Origin: Pisaster brevispinus
Taxonomy: Eukaryota; Echinodermata; Asteroidea; Forcipulatida; Asteriidae
DNA: 64,000 nucleotides
NCBI GenBank assembly: GCA_023634235.1
Contig: JAMKCF010000008.1
Coordinates: forward strand, 15,435,558-15,499,557
Reading direction: 5' to 3'
The notes beneath the pieces are model-generated. The model saw only the letters and a list, made by a program, of their open reading frames with translations. It did no database searches and had not been told where the DNA came from. A program made the position numbers and the translations under genes. The stretch's first letter is position 1. Each line of letters opens with the position of its first letter. This document shows positions 1 through 15,000 of this stretch, in pieces.

Positions 1-3000
1 CCCTAACCCTAACCCTAACCCTAACCCTAACCCTAACCCTAACCCTAACCCTAACCCTAACCCTAACCCTAACCCTAACCCTAACCCTAACCCTAACCCT
101 AACCCTAACCCTAACCCTAACCCTAACCCTAACCCTAACCCTAACCCTAACCCTAACCCTAACCCTAACCCTAACCCTAACCCTAACCCTAACCCTAACC
201 CTAACCCTAACCCTAACCCTAACCCTAACCCTAACCCTAACCCTAACCCTAACCCTAACCCTAACCCTAACCCTAACCCTAACCCTAACCCTAACCCTAA
301 CCCTAACCCTAACCCTAACCCTAACCCTAACCCTAACCCTAACCCTAACCCTAACCCTAACCCTAACCCTAACCCTAACCCTAACCCTAACCCTAACCCT
401 AACCCTAACCCTAACCCTAACCCTAACCCTAACCCTAACCCTAACCCTAACCCTAACCCTAACCCTAACCCTAACCCTAACCCTAACCCTAACCCTAACC
501 CTAACCCTAACCCTAACCCTAACCCTAACCCTAACCCTAACCCTAACCCTAACCCTAACCCTAACCCTAACCCTAACCCTAACCCTAACCCTAACCCTAA
601 CCCTAACCCTAACCCTAACCCTAACCCTAACCCTAACCCTAACCCTAACCCTAACCCTAACCCTAACCCTAACCCTAACCCTAACCCTAACCCTAACCCT
701 AACCCTAACCCTAACCCTAACCCTAACCCTAACCCTAACCCTAACCCTAACCCTAACCCTAACCCTAACCCTAACCCTAACCCTAACCCTAACCCTAACC
801 CTAACCCTAACCCTAACCCTAACCCTAACCCTAACCCTAACCCTAACCCTAACCCTAACCCTAACCCTAACCCTAACCCTAACCCTAACCCTAACCCTAA
901 CCCTAACCCTAACCCTAACCCTAACCCTAACCCTAACCCTAACCCTAACCCTAACCCTAACCCTAACCCTAACCCTAACCCTAACCCTAACCCTAACCCT
1001 AACCCTAACCCTAACCCTAACCCTAACCCTAACCCTAACCCTAACCCTAACCCTAACCCTAACCCTAACCCTAACCCTAACCCTAACCCTAACCCTAACC
1101 CTAACCCTAACCCTAACCCTAACCCTAACCCTAACCCTAACCCTAACCCTAACCCTAACCCTAACCCTAACCCTAACCCTAACCCTAACCCTAACCCTAA
1201 CCCTAACCCTAACCCTAACCCTAACCCTAACCCTAACCCTAACCCTAACCCTAACCCTAACCCTAACCCTAACCCTAACCCTAACCCTAACCCTAACCCT
1301 AACCCTAACCCTAACCCTAACCCTAACCCTAACCCTAACCCTAACCCTAACCCTAACCCTAACCCTAACCCTAACCCTAACCCTAACCCTAACCCTAACC
1401 CTAACCCTAACCCTAACCCTAACCCTAACCCTAACCCTAACCCTAACCCTAACCCTAACCCTAACCCTAACCCTAACCCTAACCCTAACCCTAACCCTAA
1501 CCCTAACCCTAACCCTAACCCTAACCCTAACCCTAACCCTAACCCTAACCCTAACCCTAACCCTAACCCTAACCCTAACCCTAACCCTAACCCTAACCCT
1601 AACCCTAACCCTAACCCTAACCCTAACCCTAACCCTAACCCTAACCCTAACCCTAACCCTAACCCTAACCCTAACCCTAACCCTAACCCTAACCCTAACC
1701 CTAACCCTAACCCTAACCCTAACCCTAACCCTAACCCTAACCCTAACCCTAACCCTAACCCTAACCCTAACCCTAACCCTAACCCTAACCCTAACCCTAA
1801 CCCTAACCCTAACCCTAACCCTAACCCTAACCCTAACCCTAACCCTAACCCTAACCCTAACCCTAACCCTAACCCTAACCCTAACCCTAACCCTAACCCT
1901 AACCCTAACCCTAACCCTAACCCTAACCCTAACCCTAACCCTAACCCTAACCCTAACCCTAACCCTAACCCTAACCCTAACCCTAACCCTAACCCTAACC
2001 CTAACCCTAACCCTAACCCTAACCCTAACCCTAACCCTAACCCTAACCCTAACCCTAACCCTAACCCTAACCCTAACCCTAACCCTAACCCTAACCCTAA
2101 CCCTAACCCTAACCCTAACCCTAACCCTAACCCTAACCCTAACCCTAACCCTAACCCTAACCCTAACCCTAACCCTAACCCTAACCCTAACCCTAACCCT
2201 AACCCTAACCCTAACCCTAACCCTAACCCTAACCCTAACCCTAACCCTAACCCTAACCCTAACCCTAACCCTAACCCTAACCCTAACCCTAACCCTAACC
2301 CTAACCCTAACCCTAACCCTAACCCTAACCCTAACCCTAACCCTAACCCTAACCCTAACCCTAACCCTAACCCTAACCCTAACCCTAACCCTAACCCTAA
2401 CCCTAACCCTAACCCTAACCCTAACCCTAACCCTAACCCTAACCCTAACCCTAACCCTAACCCTAACCCTAACCCTAACCCTAACCCTAACCCTAACCCT
2501 AACCCTAACCCTAACCCTAACCCTAACCCTAACCCTAACCCTAACCCTAACCCTAACCCTAACCCTAACCCTAACCCTAACCCTAACCCTAACCCTAACC
2601 CTAACCCTAACCCTAACCCTAACCCTAACCCTAACCCTAACCCTAACCCTAACCCTAACCCTAACCCTAACCCTAACCCTAACCCTAACCCTAACCCTAA
2701 CCCTAACCCTAACCCTAACCCTAACCCTAACCCTAACCCTAACCCTAACCCTAACCCTAACCCTAACCCTAACCCTAACCCTAACCCTAACCCTAACCCT
2801 AACCCTAACCCTAACCCTAACCCTAACCCTAACCCTAACCCTAACCCTAACCCTAACCCTAACCCTAACCCTAACCCTAACCCTAACCCTAACCCTAACC
2901 CTAACCCTAACCCTAACCCTAACCCTAACCCTAACCCTAACCCTAACCCTAACCCTAACCCTAACCCTAACCCTAACCCTAACCCTAACCCTAACCCTAA

Positions 3001-6000
3001 CCCTAACCCTAACCCTAACCCTAACCCTAACCCTAACCCTAACCCTAACCCTAACCCTAACCCTAACCCTAACCCTAACCCTAACCCTAACCCTAACCCT
3101 AACCCTAACCCTAACCCTAACCCTAACCCTAACCCTAACCCTAACCCTAACCCTAACCCTAACCCTAACCCTAACCCTAACCCTAACCCTAACCCTAACC
3201 CTAACCCTAACCCTAACCCTAACCCTAACCCTAACCCTAACCCTAACCCTAACCCTAACCCTAACCCTAACCCTAACCCTAACCCTAACCCTAACCCTAA
3301 CCCTAACCCTAACCCTAACCCTAACCCTAACCCTAACCCTAACCCTAACCCTAACCCTAACCCTAACCCTAACCCTAACCCTAACCCTAACCCTAACCCT
3401 AACCCTAACCCTAACCCTAACCCTAACCCTAACCCTAACCCTAACCCTAACCCTAACCCTAACCCTAACCCTAACCCTAACCCTAACCCTAACCCTAACC
3501 CTAACCCTAACCCTAACCCTAACCCTAACCCTAACCCTAACCCTAACCCTAACCCTAACCCTAACCCTAACCCTAACCCTAACCCTAACCCTAACCCTAA
3601 CCCTAACCCTAACCCTAACCCTAACCCTAACCCTAACCCTAACCCTAACCCTAACCCTAACCCTAACCCTAACCCTAACCCTAACCCTAACCCTAACCCT
3701 AACCCTAACCCTAACCCTAACCCTAACCCTAACCCTAACCCTAACCCTAACCCTAACCCTAACCCTAACCCTAACCCTAACCCTAACCCTAACCCTAACC
3801 CTAACCCTAACCCTAACCCTAACCCTAACCCTAACCCTAACCCTAACCCTAACCCTAACCCTAACCCTAACCCTAACCCTAACCCTAACCCTAACCCTAA
3901 CCCTAACCCTAACCCTAACCCTAACCCTAACCCTAACCCTAACCCTAACCCTAACCCTAACCCTAACCCTAACCCTAACCCTAACCCTAACCCTAACCCT
4001 AACCCTAACCCTAACCCTAACCCTAACCCTAACCCTAACCCTAACCCTAACCCTAACCCTAACCCTAACCCTAACCCTAACCCTAACCCTAACCCTAACC
4101 CTAACCCTAACCCTAACCCTAACCCTAACCCTAACCCTAACCCTAACCCTAACCCTAACCCTAACCCTAACCCTAACCCTAACCCTAACCCTAACCCTAA
4201 CCCTAACCCTAACCCTAACCCTAACCCTAACCCTAACCCTAACCCTAACCCTAACCCTAACCCTAACCCTAACCCTAACCCTAACCCTAACCCTAACCCT
4301 AACCCTAACCCTAACCCTAACCCTAACCCTAACCCTAACCCTAACCCTAACCCTAACCCTAACCCTAACCCTAACCCTAACCCTAACCCTAACCCTAACC
4401 CTAACCCTAACCCTAACCCTAACCCTAACCCTAACCCTAACCCTAACCCTAACCCTAACCCTAACCCTAACCCTAACCCTAACCCTAACCCTAACCCTAA
4501 CCCTAACCCTAACCCTAACCCTAACCCTAACCCTAACCCTAACCCTAACCCTAACCCTAACCCTAACCCTAACCCTAACCCTAACCCTAACCCTAACCCT
4601 AACCCTAACCCTAACCCTAACCCTAACCCTAACCCTAACCCTAACCCTAACCCTAACCCTAACCCTAACCCTAACCCTAACCCTAACCCTAACCCTAACC
4701 CTAACCCTAACCCTAACCCTAACCCTAACCCTAACCCTAACCCTAACCCTAACCCTAACCCTAACCCTAACCCTAACCCTAACCCTAACCCTAACCCTAA
4801 CCCTAACCCTAACCCTAACCCTAACCCTAACCCTAACCCTAACCCTAACCCTAACCCTAACCCTAACCCTAACCCTAACCCTAACCCTAACCCTAACCCT
4901 AACCCTAACCCTAACCCTAACCCTAACCCTAACCCTAACCCTAACCCTAACCCTAACCCTAACCCTAACCCTAACCCTAACCCTAACCCTAACCCTAACC
5001 CTAACCCTAACCCTAACCCTAACCCTAACCCTAACCCTAACCCTAACCCTAACCCTAACCCTAACCCTAACCCTAACCCTAACCCTAACCCTAACCCTAA
5101 CCCTAACCCTAACCCTAACCCTAACCCTAACCCTAACCCTAACCCTAACCCTAACCCTAACCCTAACCCTAACCCTAACCCTAACCCTAACCCTAACCCT
5201 AACCCTAACCCTAACCCTAACCCTAACCCTAACCCTAACCCTAACCCTAACCCTAACCCTAACCCTAACCCTAACCCTAACCCTAACCCTAACCCTAACC
5301 CTAACCCTAACCCTAACCCTAACCCTAACCCTAACCCTAACCCTAACCCTAACCCTAACCCTAACCCTAACCCTAACCCTAACCCTAACCCTAACCCTAA
5401 CCCTAACCCTAACCCTAACCCTAACCCTAACCCTAACCCTAACCCTAACCCTAACCCTAACCCTAACCCTAACCCTAACCCTAACCCTAACCCTAACCCT
5501 AACCCTAACCCTAACCCTAACCCTAACCCTAACCCTAACCCTAACCCTAACCCTAACCCTAACCCTAACCCTAACCCTAACCCTAACCCTAACCCTAACC
5601 CTAACCCTAACCCTAACCCTAACCCTAACCCTAACCCTAACCCTAACCCTAACCCTAACCCTAACCCTAACCCTAACCCTAACCCTAACCCTAACCCTAA
5701 CCCTAACCCTAACCCTAACCCTAACCCTAACCCTAACCCTAACCCTAACCCTAACCCTAACCCTAACCCTAACCCTAACCCTAACCCTAACCCTAACCCT
5801 AACCCTAACCCTAACCCTAACCCTAACCCTAACCCTAACCCTAACCCTAACCCTAACCCTAACCCTAACCCTAACCCTAACCCTAACCCTAACCCTAACC
5901 CTAACCCTAACCCTAACCCTAACCCTAACCCTAACCCTAACCCTAACCCTAACCCTAACCCTAACCCTAACCCTAACCCTAACCCTAACCCTAACCCTAA

Positions 6001-9000
6001 CCCTAACCCTAACCCTAACCCTAACCCTAACCCTAACCCTAACCCTAACCCTAACCCTAACCCTAACCCTAACCCTAACCCTAACCCTAACCCTAACCCT
6101 AACCCTAACCCTAACCCTAACCCTAACCCTAACCCTAACCCTAACCCTAACCCTAACCCTAACCCTAACCCTAACCCTAACCCTAACCCTAACCCTAACC
6201 CTAACCCTAACCCTAACCCTAACCCTAACCCTAACCCTAACCCTAACCCTAACCCTAACCCTAACCCTAACCCTAACCCTAACCCTAACCCTAACCCTAA
6301 CCCTAACCCTAACCCTAACCCTAACCCTAACCCTAACCCTAACCCTAACCCTAACCCTAACCCTAACCCTAACCCTAACCCTAACCCTAACCCTAACCCT
6401 AACCCTAACCCTAACCCTAACCCTAACCCTAACCCTAACCCTAACCCTAACCCTAACCCTAACCCTAACCCTAACCCTAACCCTAACCCTAACCCTAACC
6501 CTAACCCTAACCCTAACCCTAACCCTAACCCTAACCCTAACCCTAACCCTAACCCTAACCCTAACCCTAACCCTAACCCTAACCCTAACCCTAACCCTAA
6601 CCCTAACCCTAACCCTAACCCTAACCCTAACCCTAACCCTAACCCTAACCCTAACCCTAACCCTAACCCTAACCCTAACCCTAACCCTAACCCTAACCCT
6701 AACCCTAACCCTAACCCTAACCCTAACCCTAACCCTAACCCTAACCCTAACCCTAACCCTAACCCTAACCCTAACCCTAACCCTAACCCTAACCCTAACC
6801 CTAACCCTAACCCTAACCCTAACCCTAACCCTAACCCTAACCCTAACCCTAACCCTAACCCTAACCCTAACCCTAACCCTAACCCTAACCCTAACCCTAA
6901 CCCTAACCCTAACCCTAACCCTAACCCTAACCCTAACCCTAACCCTAACCCTAACCCTAACCCTAACCCTAACCCTAACCCTAACCCTAACCCTAACCCT
7001 AACCCTAACCCTAACCCTAACCCTAACCCTAACCCTAACCCTAACCCTAACCCTAACCCTAACCCTAACCCTAACCCTAACCCTAACCCTAACCCTAACC
7101 CTAACCCTAACCCTAACCCTAACCCTAACCCTAACCCTAACCCTAACCCTAACCCTAACCCTAACCCTAACCCTAACCCTAACCCTAACCCTAACCCTAA
7201 CCCTAACCCTAACCCTAACCCTAACCCTAACCCTAACCCTAACCCTAACCCTAACCCTAACCCTAACCCTAACCCTAACCCTAACCCTAACCCTAACCCT
7301 AACCCTAACCCTAACCCTAACCCTAACCCTAACCCTAACCCTAACCCTAACCCTAACCCTAACCCTAACCCTAACCCTAACCCTAACCCTAACCCTAACC
7401 CTAACCCTAACCCTAACCCTAACCCTAACCCTAACCCTAACCCTAACCCTAACCCTAACCCTAACCCTAACCCTAACCCTAACCCTAACCCTAACCCTAA
7501 CCCTAACCCTAACCCTAACCCTAACCCTAACCCTAACCCTAACCCTAACCCTAACCCTAACCCTAACCCTAACCCTAACCCTAACCCTAACCCTAACCCT
7601 AACCCTAACCCTAACCCTAACCCTAACCCTAACCCTAACCCTAACCCTAACCCTAACCCTAACCCTAACCCTAACCCTAACCCTAACCCTAACCCTAACC
7701 CTAACCCTAACCCTAACCCTAACCCTAACCCTAACCCTAACCCTAACCCTAACCCTAACCCTAACCCTAACCCTAACCCTAACCCTAACCCTAACCCTAA
7801 CCCTAACCCTAACCCTAACCCTAACCCTAACCCTAACCCTAACCCTAACCCTAACCCTAACCCTAACCCTAACCCTAACCCTAACCCTAACCCTAACCCT
7901 AACCCTAACCCTAACCCTAACCCTAACCCTAACCCTAACCCTAACCCTAACCCTAACCCTAACCCTAACCCTAACCCTAACCCTAACCCTAACCCTAACC
8001 CTAACCCTAACCCTAACCCTAACCCTAACCCTAACCCTAACCCTAACCCTAACCCTAACCCTAACCCTAACCCTAACCCTAACCCTAACCCTAACCCTAA
8101 CCCTAACCCTAACCCTAACCCTAACCCTAACCCTAACCCTAACCCTAACCCTAACCCTAACCCTAACCCTAACCCTAACCCTAACCCTAACCCTAACCCT
8201 AACCCTAACCCTAACCCTAACCCTAACCCTAACCCTAACCCTAACCCTAACCCTAACCCTAACCCTAACCCTAACCCTAACCCTAACCCTAACCCTAACC
8301 CTAACCCTAACCCTAACCCTAACCCTAACCCTAACCCTAACCCTAACCCTAACCCTAACCCTAACCCTAACCCTAACCCTAACCCTAACCCTAACCCTAA
8401 CCCTAACCCTAACCCTAACCCTAACCCTAACCCTAACCCTAACCCTAACCCTAACCCTAACCCTAACCCTAACCCTAACCCTAACCCTAACCCTAACCCT
8501 AACCCTAACCCTAACCCTAACCCTAACCCTAACCCTAACCCTAACCCTAACCCTAACCCTAACCCTAACCCTAACCCTAACCCTAACCCTAACCCTAACC
8601 CTAACCCTAACCCTAACCCTAACCCTAACCCTAACCCTAACCCTAACCCTAACCCTAACCCTAACCCTAACCCTAACCCTAACCCTAACCCTAACCCTAA
8701 CCCTAACCCTAACCCTAACCCTAACCCTAACCCTAACCCTAACCCTAACCCTAACCCTAACCCTAACCCTAACCCTAACCCTAACCCTAACCCTAACCCT
8801 AACCCTAACCCTAACCCTAACCCTAACCCTAACCCTAACCCTAACCCTAACCCTAACCCTAACCCTAACCCTAACCCTAACCCTAACCCTAACCCTAACC
8901 CTAACCCTAACCCTAACCCTAACCCTAACCCTAACCCTAACCCTAACCCTAACCCTAACCCTAACCCTAACCCTAACCCTAACCCTAACCCTAACCCTAA

Positions 9001-12000
9001 CCCTAACCCTAACCCTAACCCTAACCCTAACCCTAACCCTAACCCTAACCCTAACCCTAACCCTAACCCTAACCCTAACCCTAACCCTAACCCTAACCCT
9101 AACCCTAACCCTAACCCTAACCCTAACCCTAACCCTAACCCTAACCCTAACCCTAACCCTAACCCTAACCCTAACCCTAACCCTAACCCTAACCCTAACC
9201 CTAACCCTAACCCTAACCCTAACCCTAACCCTAACCCTAACCCTAACCCTAACCCTAACCCTAACCCTAACCCTAACCCTAACCCTAACCCTAACCCTAA
9301 CCCTAACCCTAACCCTAACCCTAACCCTAACCCTAACCCTAACCCTAACCCTAACCCTAACCCTAACCCTAACCCTAACCCTAACCCTAACCCTAACCCT
9401 AACCCTAACCCTAACCCTAACCCTAACCCTAACCCTAACCCTAACCCTAACCCTAACCCTAACCCTAACCCTAACCCTAACCCTAACCCTAACCCTAACC
9501 CTAACCCTAACCCTAACCCTAACCCTAACCCTAACCCTAACCCTAACCCTAACCCTAACCCTAACCCTAACCCTAACCCTAACCCTAACCCTAACCCTAA
9601 CCCTAACCCTAACCCTAACCCTAACCCTAACCCTAACCCTAACCCTAACCCTAACCCTAACCCTAACCCTAACCCTAACCCTAACCCTAACCCTAACCCT
9701 AACCCTAACCCTAACCCTAACCCTAACCCTAACCCTAACCCTAACCCTAACCCTAACCCTAACCCTAACCCTAACCCTAACCCTAACCCTAACCCTAACC
9801 CTAACCCTAACCCTAACCCTAACCCTAACCCTAACCCTAACCCTAACCCTAACCCTAACCCTAACCCTAACCCTAACCCTAACCCTAACCCTAACCCTAA
9901 CCCTAACCCTAACCCTAACCCTAACCCTAACCCTAACCCTAACCCTAACCCTAACCCTAACCCTAACCCTAACCCTAACCCTAACCCTAACCCTAACCCT
10001 AACCCTAACCCTAACCCTAACCCTAACCCTAACCCTAACCCTAACCCTAACCCTAACCCTAACCCTAACCCTAACCCTAACCCTAACCCTAACCCTAACC
10101 CTAACCCTAACCCTAACCCTAACCCTAACCCTAACCCTAACCCTAACCCTAACCCTAACCCTAACCCTAACCCTAACCCTAACCCTAACCCTAACCCTAA
10201 CCCTAACCCTAACCCTAACCCTAACCCTAACCCTAACCCTAACCCTAACCCTAACCCTAACCCTAACCCTAACCCTAACCCTAACCCTAACCCTAACCCT
10301 AACCCTAACCCTAACCCTAACCCTAACCCTAACCCTAACCCTAACCCTAACCCTAACCCTAACCCTAACCCTAACCCTAACCCTAACCCTAACCCTAACC
10401 CTAACCCTAACCCTAACCCTAACCCTAACCCTAACCCTAACCCTAACCCTAACCCTAACCCTAACCCTAACCCTAACCCTAACCCTAACCCTAACCCTAA
10501 CCCTAACCCTAACCCTAACCCTAACCCTAACCCTAACCCTAACCCTAACCCTAACCCTAACCCTAACCCTAACCCTAACCCTAACCCTAACCCTAACCCT
10601 AACCCTAACCCTAACCCTAACCCTAACCCTAACCCTAACCCTAACCCTAACCCTAACCCTAACCCTAACCCTAACCCTAACCCTAACCCTAACCCTAACC
10701 CTAACCCTAACCCTAACCCTAACCCTAACCCTAACCCTAACCCTAACCCTAACCCTAACCCTAACCCTAACCCTAACCCTAACCCTAACCCTAACCCTAA
10801 CCCTAACCCTAACCCTAACCCTAACCCTAACCCTAACCCTAACCCTAACCCTAACCCTAACCCTAACCCTAACCCTAACCCTAACCCTAACCCTAACCCT
10901 AACCCTAACCCTAACCCTAACCCTAACCCTAACCCTAACCCTAACCCTAACCCTAACCCTAACCCTAACCCTAACCCTAACCCTAACCCTAACCCTAACC
11001 CTAACCCTAACCCTAACCCTAACCCTAACCCTAACCCTAACCCTAACCCTAACCCTAACCCTAACCCTAACCCTAACCCTAACCCTAACCCTAACCCTAA
11101 CCCTAACCCTAACCCTAACCCTAACCCTAACCCTAACCCTAACCCTAACCCTAACCCTAACCCTAACCCTAACCCTAACCCTAACCCTAACCCTAACCCT
11201 AACCCTAACCCTAACCCTAACCCTAACCCTAACCCTAACCCTAACCCTAACCCTAACCCTAACCCTAACCCTAACCCTAACCCTAACCCTAACCCTAACC
11301 CTAACCCTAACCCTAACCCTAACCCTAACCCTAACCCTAACCCTAACCCTAACCCTAACCCTAACCCTAACCCTAACCCTAACCCTAACCCTAACCCTAA
11401 CCCTAACCCTAACCCTAACCCTAACCCTAACCCTAACCCTAACCCTAACCCTAACCCTAACCCTAACCCTAACCCTAACCCTAACCCTAACCCTAACCCT
11501 AACCCTAACCCTAACCCTAACCCTAACCCTAACCCTAACCCTAACCCTAACCCTAACCCTAACCCTAACCCTAACCCTAACCCTAACCCTAACCCTAACC
11601 CTAACCCTAACCCTAACCCTAACCCTAACCCTAACCCTAACCCTAACCCTAACCCTAACCCTAACCCTAACCCTAACCCTAACCCTAACCCTAACCCTAA
11701 CCCTAACCCTAACCCTAACCCTAACCCTAACCCTAACCCTAACCCTAACCCTAACCCTAACCCTAACCCTAACCCTAACCCTAACCCTAACCCTAACCCT
11801 AACCCTAACCCTAACCCTAACCCTAACCCTAACCCTAACCCTAACCCTAACCCTAACCCTAACCCTAACCCTAACCCTAACCCTAACCCTAACCCTAACC
11901 CTAACCCTAACCCTAACCCTAACCCTAACCCTAACCCTAACCCTAACCCTAACCCTAACCCTAACCCTAACCCTAACCCTAACCCTAACCCTAACCCTAA

Positions 12001-12068
12001 CCCTAACCCTAACCCTAACCCTAACCCTAACCCTAACCCTAACCCTAACCCTAACCCTAACCCTAACC
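1..12068. repeat. Telomeric (CCCTAA)n array, chromosome end
   Basis: About 2,011 head-to-tail CCCTAA units run from the first base to about 12066 with no variant that I could see. This is the C-rich strand of the TTAGGG telomere used by vertebrates, echinoderms and many other animals. The C-rich strand reading 5'->3' from base 1 means the window starts at the left physical end of a chromosome. The array stops abruptly at CCCTAACC and passes straight into satellite (AAACGACC...), with no zone of degenerate telomere variants. The absolute length may reflect the assembly as well as biology. Confidence 0.98.
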
Positions 12069-15000
12069 AAACGACCAAACGATCGAACGACTAGTTGATT
12101 AAACAATCGAACAACCAAACGACCAAACGATCGAACGATTAGTTGATTAAACAATCAAACGACCAAACCACCAAACGATCGAACGACCAGTTGACCAATC
12201 AATCAAACGACCAAACCACCAAACGATCAAACGACCAGTTGACCAATCAATCAAACAACCAAACGACCAAACGATCGAACGACAAGTTGATTAAACAATC
12301 AAACAACCAAACGACGAAACGATCGAGCGACCAGTTGACCAATCAATCAAACAACCAAACGACCAAACGATCGAACGACTAGTTGATTAAACAATCAAAC
12401 AACCAAACGACCAAACGATCGAACGACCAGTTGACCAATCAATCAAACGACCAAACGACCAAACGATCGAACGACCAGTTGACCAATCAATCAAACGACC
12501 AAACGAACAAACGATCGAACGACTAGTTGACAATACAATCAAACAACCAAACGACCGAACGATCGAACGACTAGTTGACTAAACAATCAAACAATCAAAC
12601 GACCAAACGATCGAACGACTAGTTGACTAAACAATCAAACAACCAAACGACCAAACGATCGAACAACTAGTTGACTAAACAATCAAACAACCAAACGACA
12701 AAACGATCGAACGACTAGTTTACCAAACAATCAAACGACCAAACGACCAAACGAACAAACGAAGGAACGACCAAACGACCAATCAATAAAACGACCAAAC
12801 CACCAAACGATCGAACGACCAATTAACCAATCAATCAAATGGCCAAACCACCAAACGATCGAAAGACTCGTTGACTAAACAATCAATGAACCAAACGACC
12901 AAACGATCGAACGACTAGTTGAACAATCTATCAAACGACCAAAAGACCAAACGATCGAACGACTCGTTGACTAAACAATCAAACAATCAAATGACCAAAC
13001 AATCGAACGACTAGTTGACAAAACAATCAAACAACCAAACGACCAAACGATCAAACGACTAGTTGATTAAACAATCAACCAACCAAACGACCAAACGATC
13101 GAGCGACCAGTTGACCAATCAATCAAACGACCAAACGACCAAACGATCGAACGACCAGTTGACCAATCAATCAAACGACCAAACCACCAAACAATCGAAC
13201 GACCAGTTGACCAATCAATCAAACAACTAAACGACCAAACGATCGAACGACTAGTTGATTAAACAATCAAACAACCAAAAGACCAAACGATCGAGCGACC
13301 AGTTGACCAATCAATCAAACGACCAAACGACCAAACGATCGAACGACCAGATGACCAATCAATCAAACGACCAAACCACCAAACGATCGAACGACTAGTT
13401 GACCAATCAATCAAACAACCAAACGATCGAACGACCAGTTGACCAATCAATCAAACGACCAAACCACAAAACGATCGAACGACCAGTTGACCAATCAATC
13501 AAACGACCAAACCACAAAACAATCGAACGACCAGTTGAGCAATCAATCAAACAACCAAACGACCAAACGATCGAACGACAAGTTGATTAACAATCAAACA
13601 ACCAAACGACCAAACGATCGAGCGACCAGTTGACCAAACAATCAATCAACCAAACGACCAAACGATCGAAAGACCAGTTGACCAATCAATCAAACGACCA
13701 AACGACCAAACGATCGAACGACCAGTTGACCAATCAATCAAACGACCAAACGACAAAACGATCGAACGACCAGTTTACCAAACAATAAAACGACCAAACG
13801 ACCAAACGACCAAACGAACGAACGACCAAACGACCAATCAACAAAACGACCAAACCACCAAACAATCGAACGACCAACTAACCAATCAATCAAACGACCA
13901 AACCACAAAACAATCGAACGACCAGTTGACCAATCAATCAAACAACCAAACGACCAAACTATCGAACGACTAGTTGACCAAACAATCAAACAACCAAACG
14001 ACCAAACGATCGAACGACTAGTTGATTAAGCAATCGAACAACCAAACGACCAAACGATCGAACGACCAGTTGATTAAACAATCAAACGACCAAACCACCA
14101 AACGATCGAACGACCAGTTGACCAATCAATCAAACGACCAAACCACCAAACGATCAAACGACCAGTTGACCAATCAATCGAACAACCAAACGAACAAACG
14201 ATCGAACGACTAGTTGATTAAACAATCAAACAACCAAACGACCAAACGATCGAGCGACCAGTTGACCAATCAATCAAACAACCAAACGACCAAACGATCG
14301 AACGACTAGTTGATTAAACAATCAAACAACCAAACGACCAAACGATCGAACGACCAGTTGACCAATCAATCAAACGACCAAACGACCAAACGATCGAACG
14401 ACCAGTTGACCAATCAATCAAACGACCAAACGAACAAACGATCGAACGACTAGTTGACAATACAATCTAACAACCAAACGACCGAACGATCGAACGACTA
14501 GTTGACTAAACAATCAAACAATCAAACGACCAAACGATCGAACGACTAGTTGACTAAACAATCAAACAATCAAACGACCAAACGATCGAACAACTAGTTG
14601 ACTAAACAATCAAACAACCAAACGACAAAACGATCGAACGACTAGTTTACCAAACAATCAAACGACCAGACGACCAAACGACCAAACGAAGGAACGACCA
14701 AACGACCAATCAATAAAACGACCAAACCACCAAACGATCGAACGACCAATTAACCAATCAATCAAATGGCCAAACCACCAAACGATCGAACGACTCGTTG
14801 ACTAAACAATCAATGAACCAAACGACCAAACGATCGAACGACTAGTTGAACAATCTATCAAACGACCAAAAGACCAAACGATCGAACGACTCGTTGACTA
14901 AACAATCAAACAATCAAATGACCAAACAATCGAACGACTAGTTGACAAAACAATCAACCAACCAAACGACCAAACGATCGAGCGACCAGTTGACCAATCA

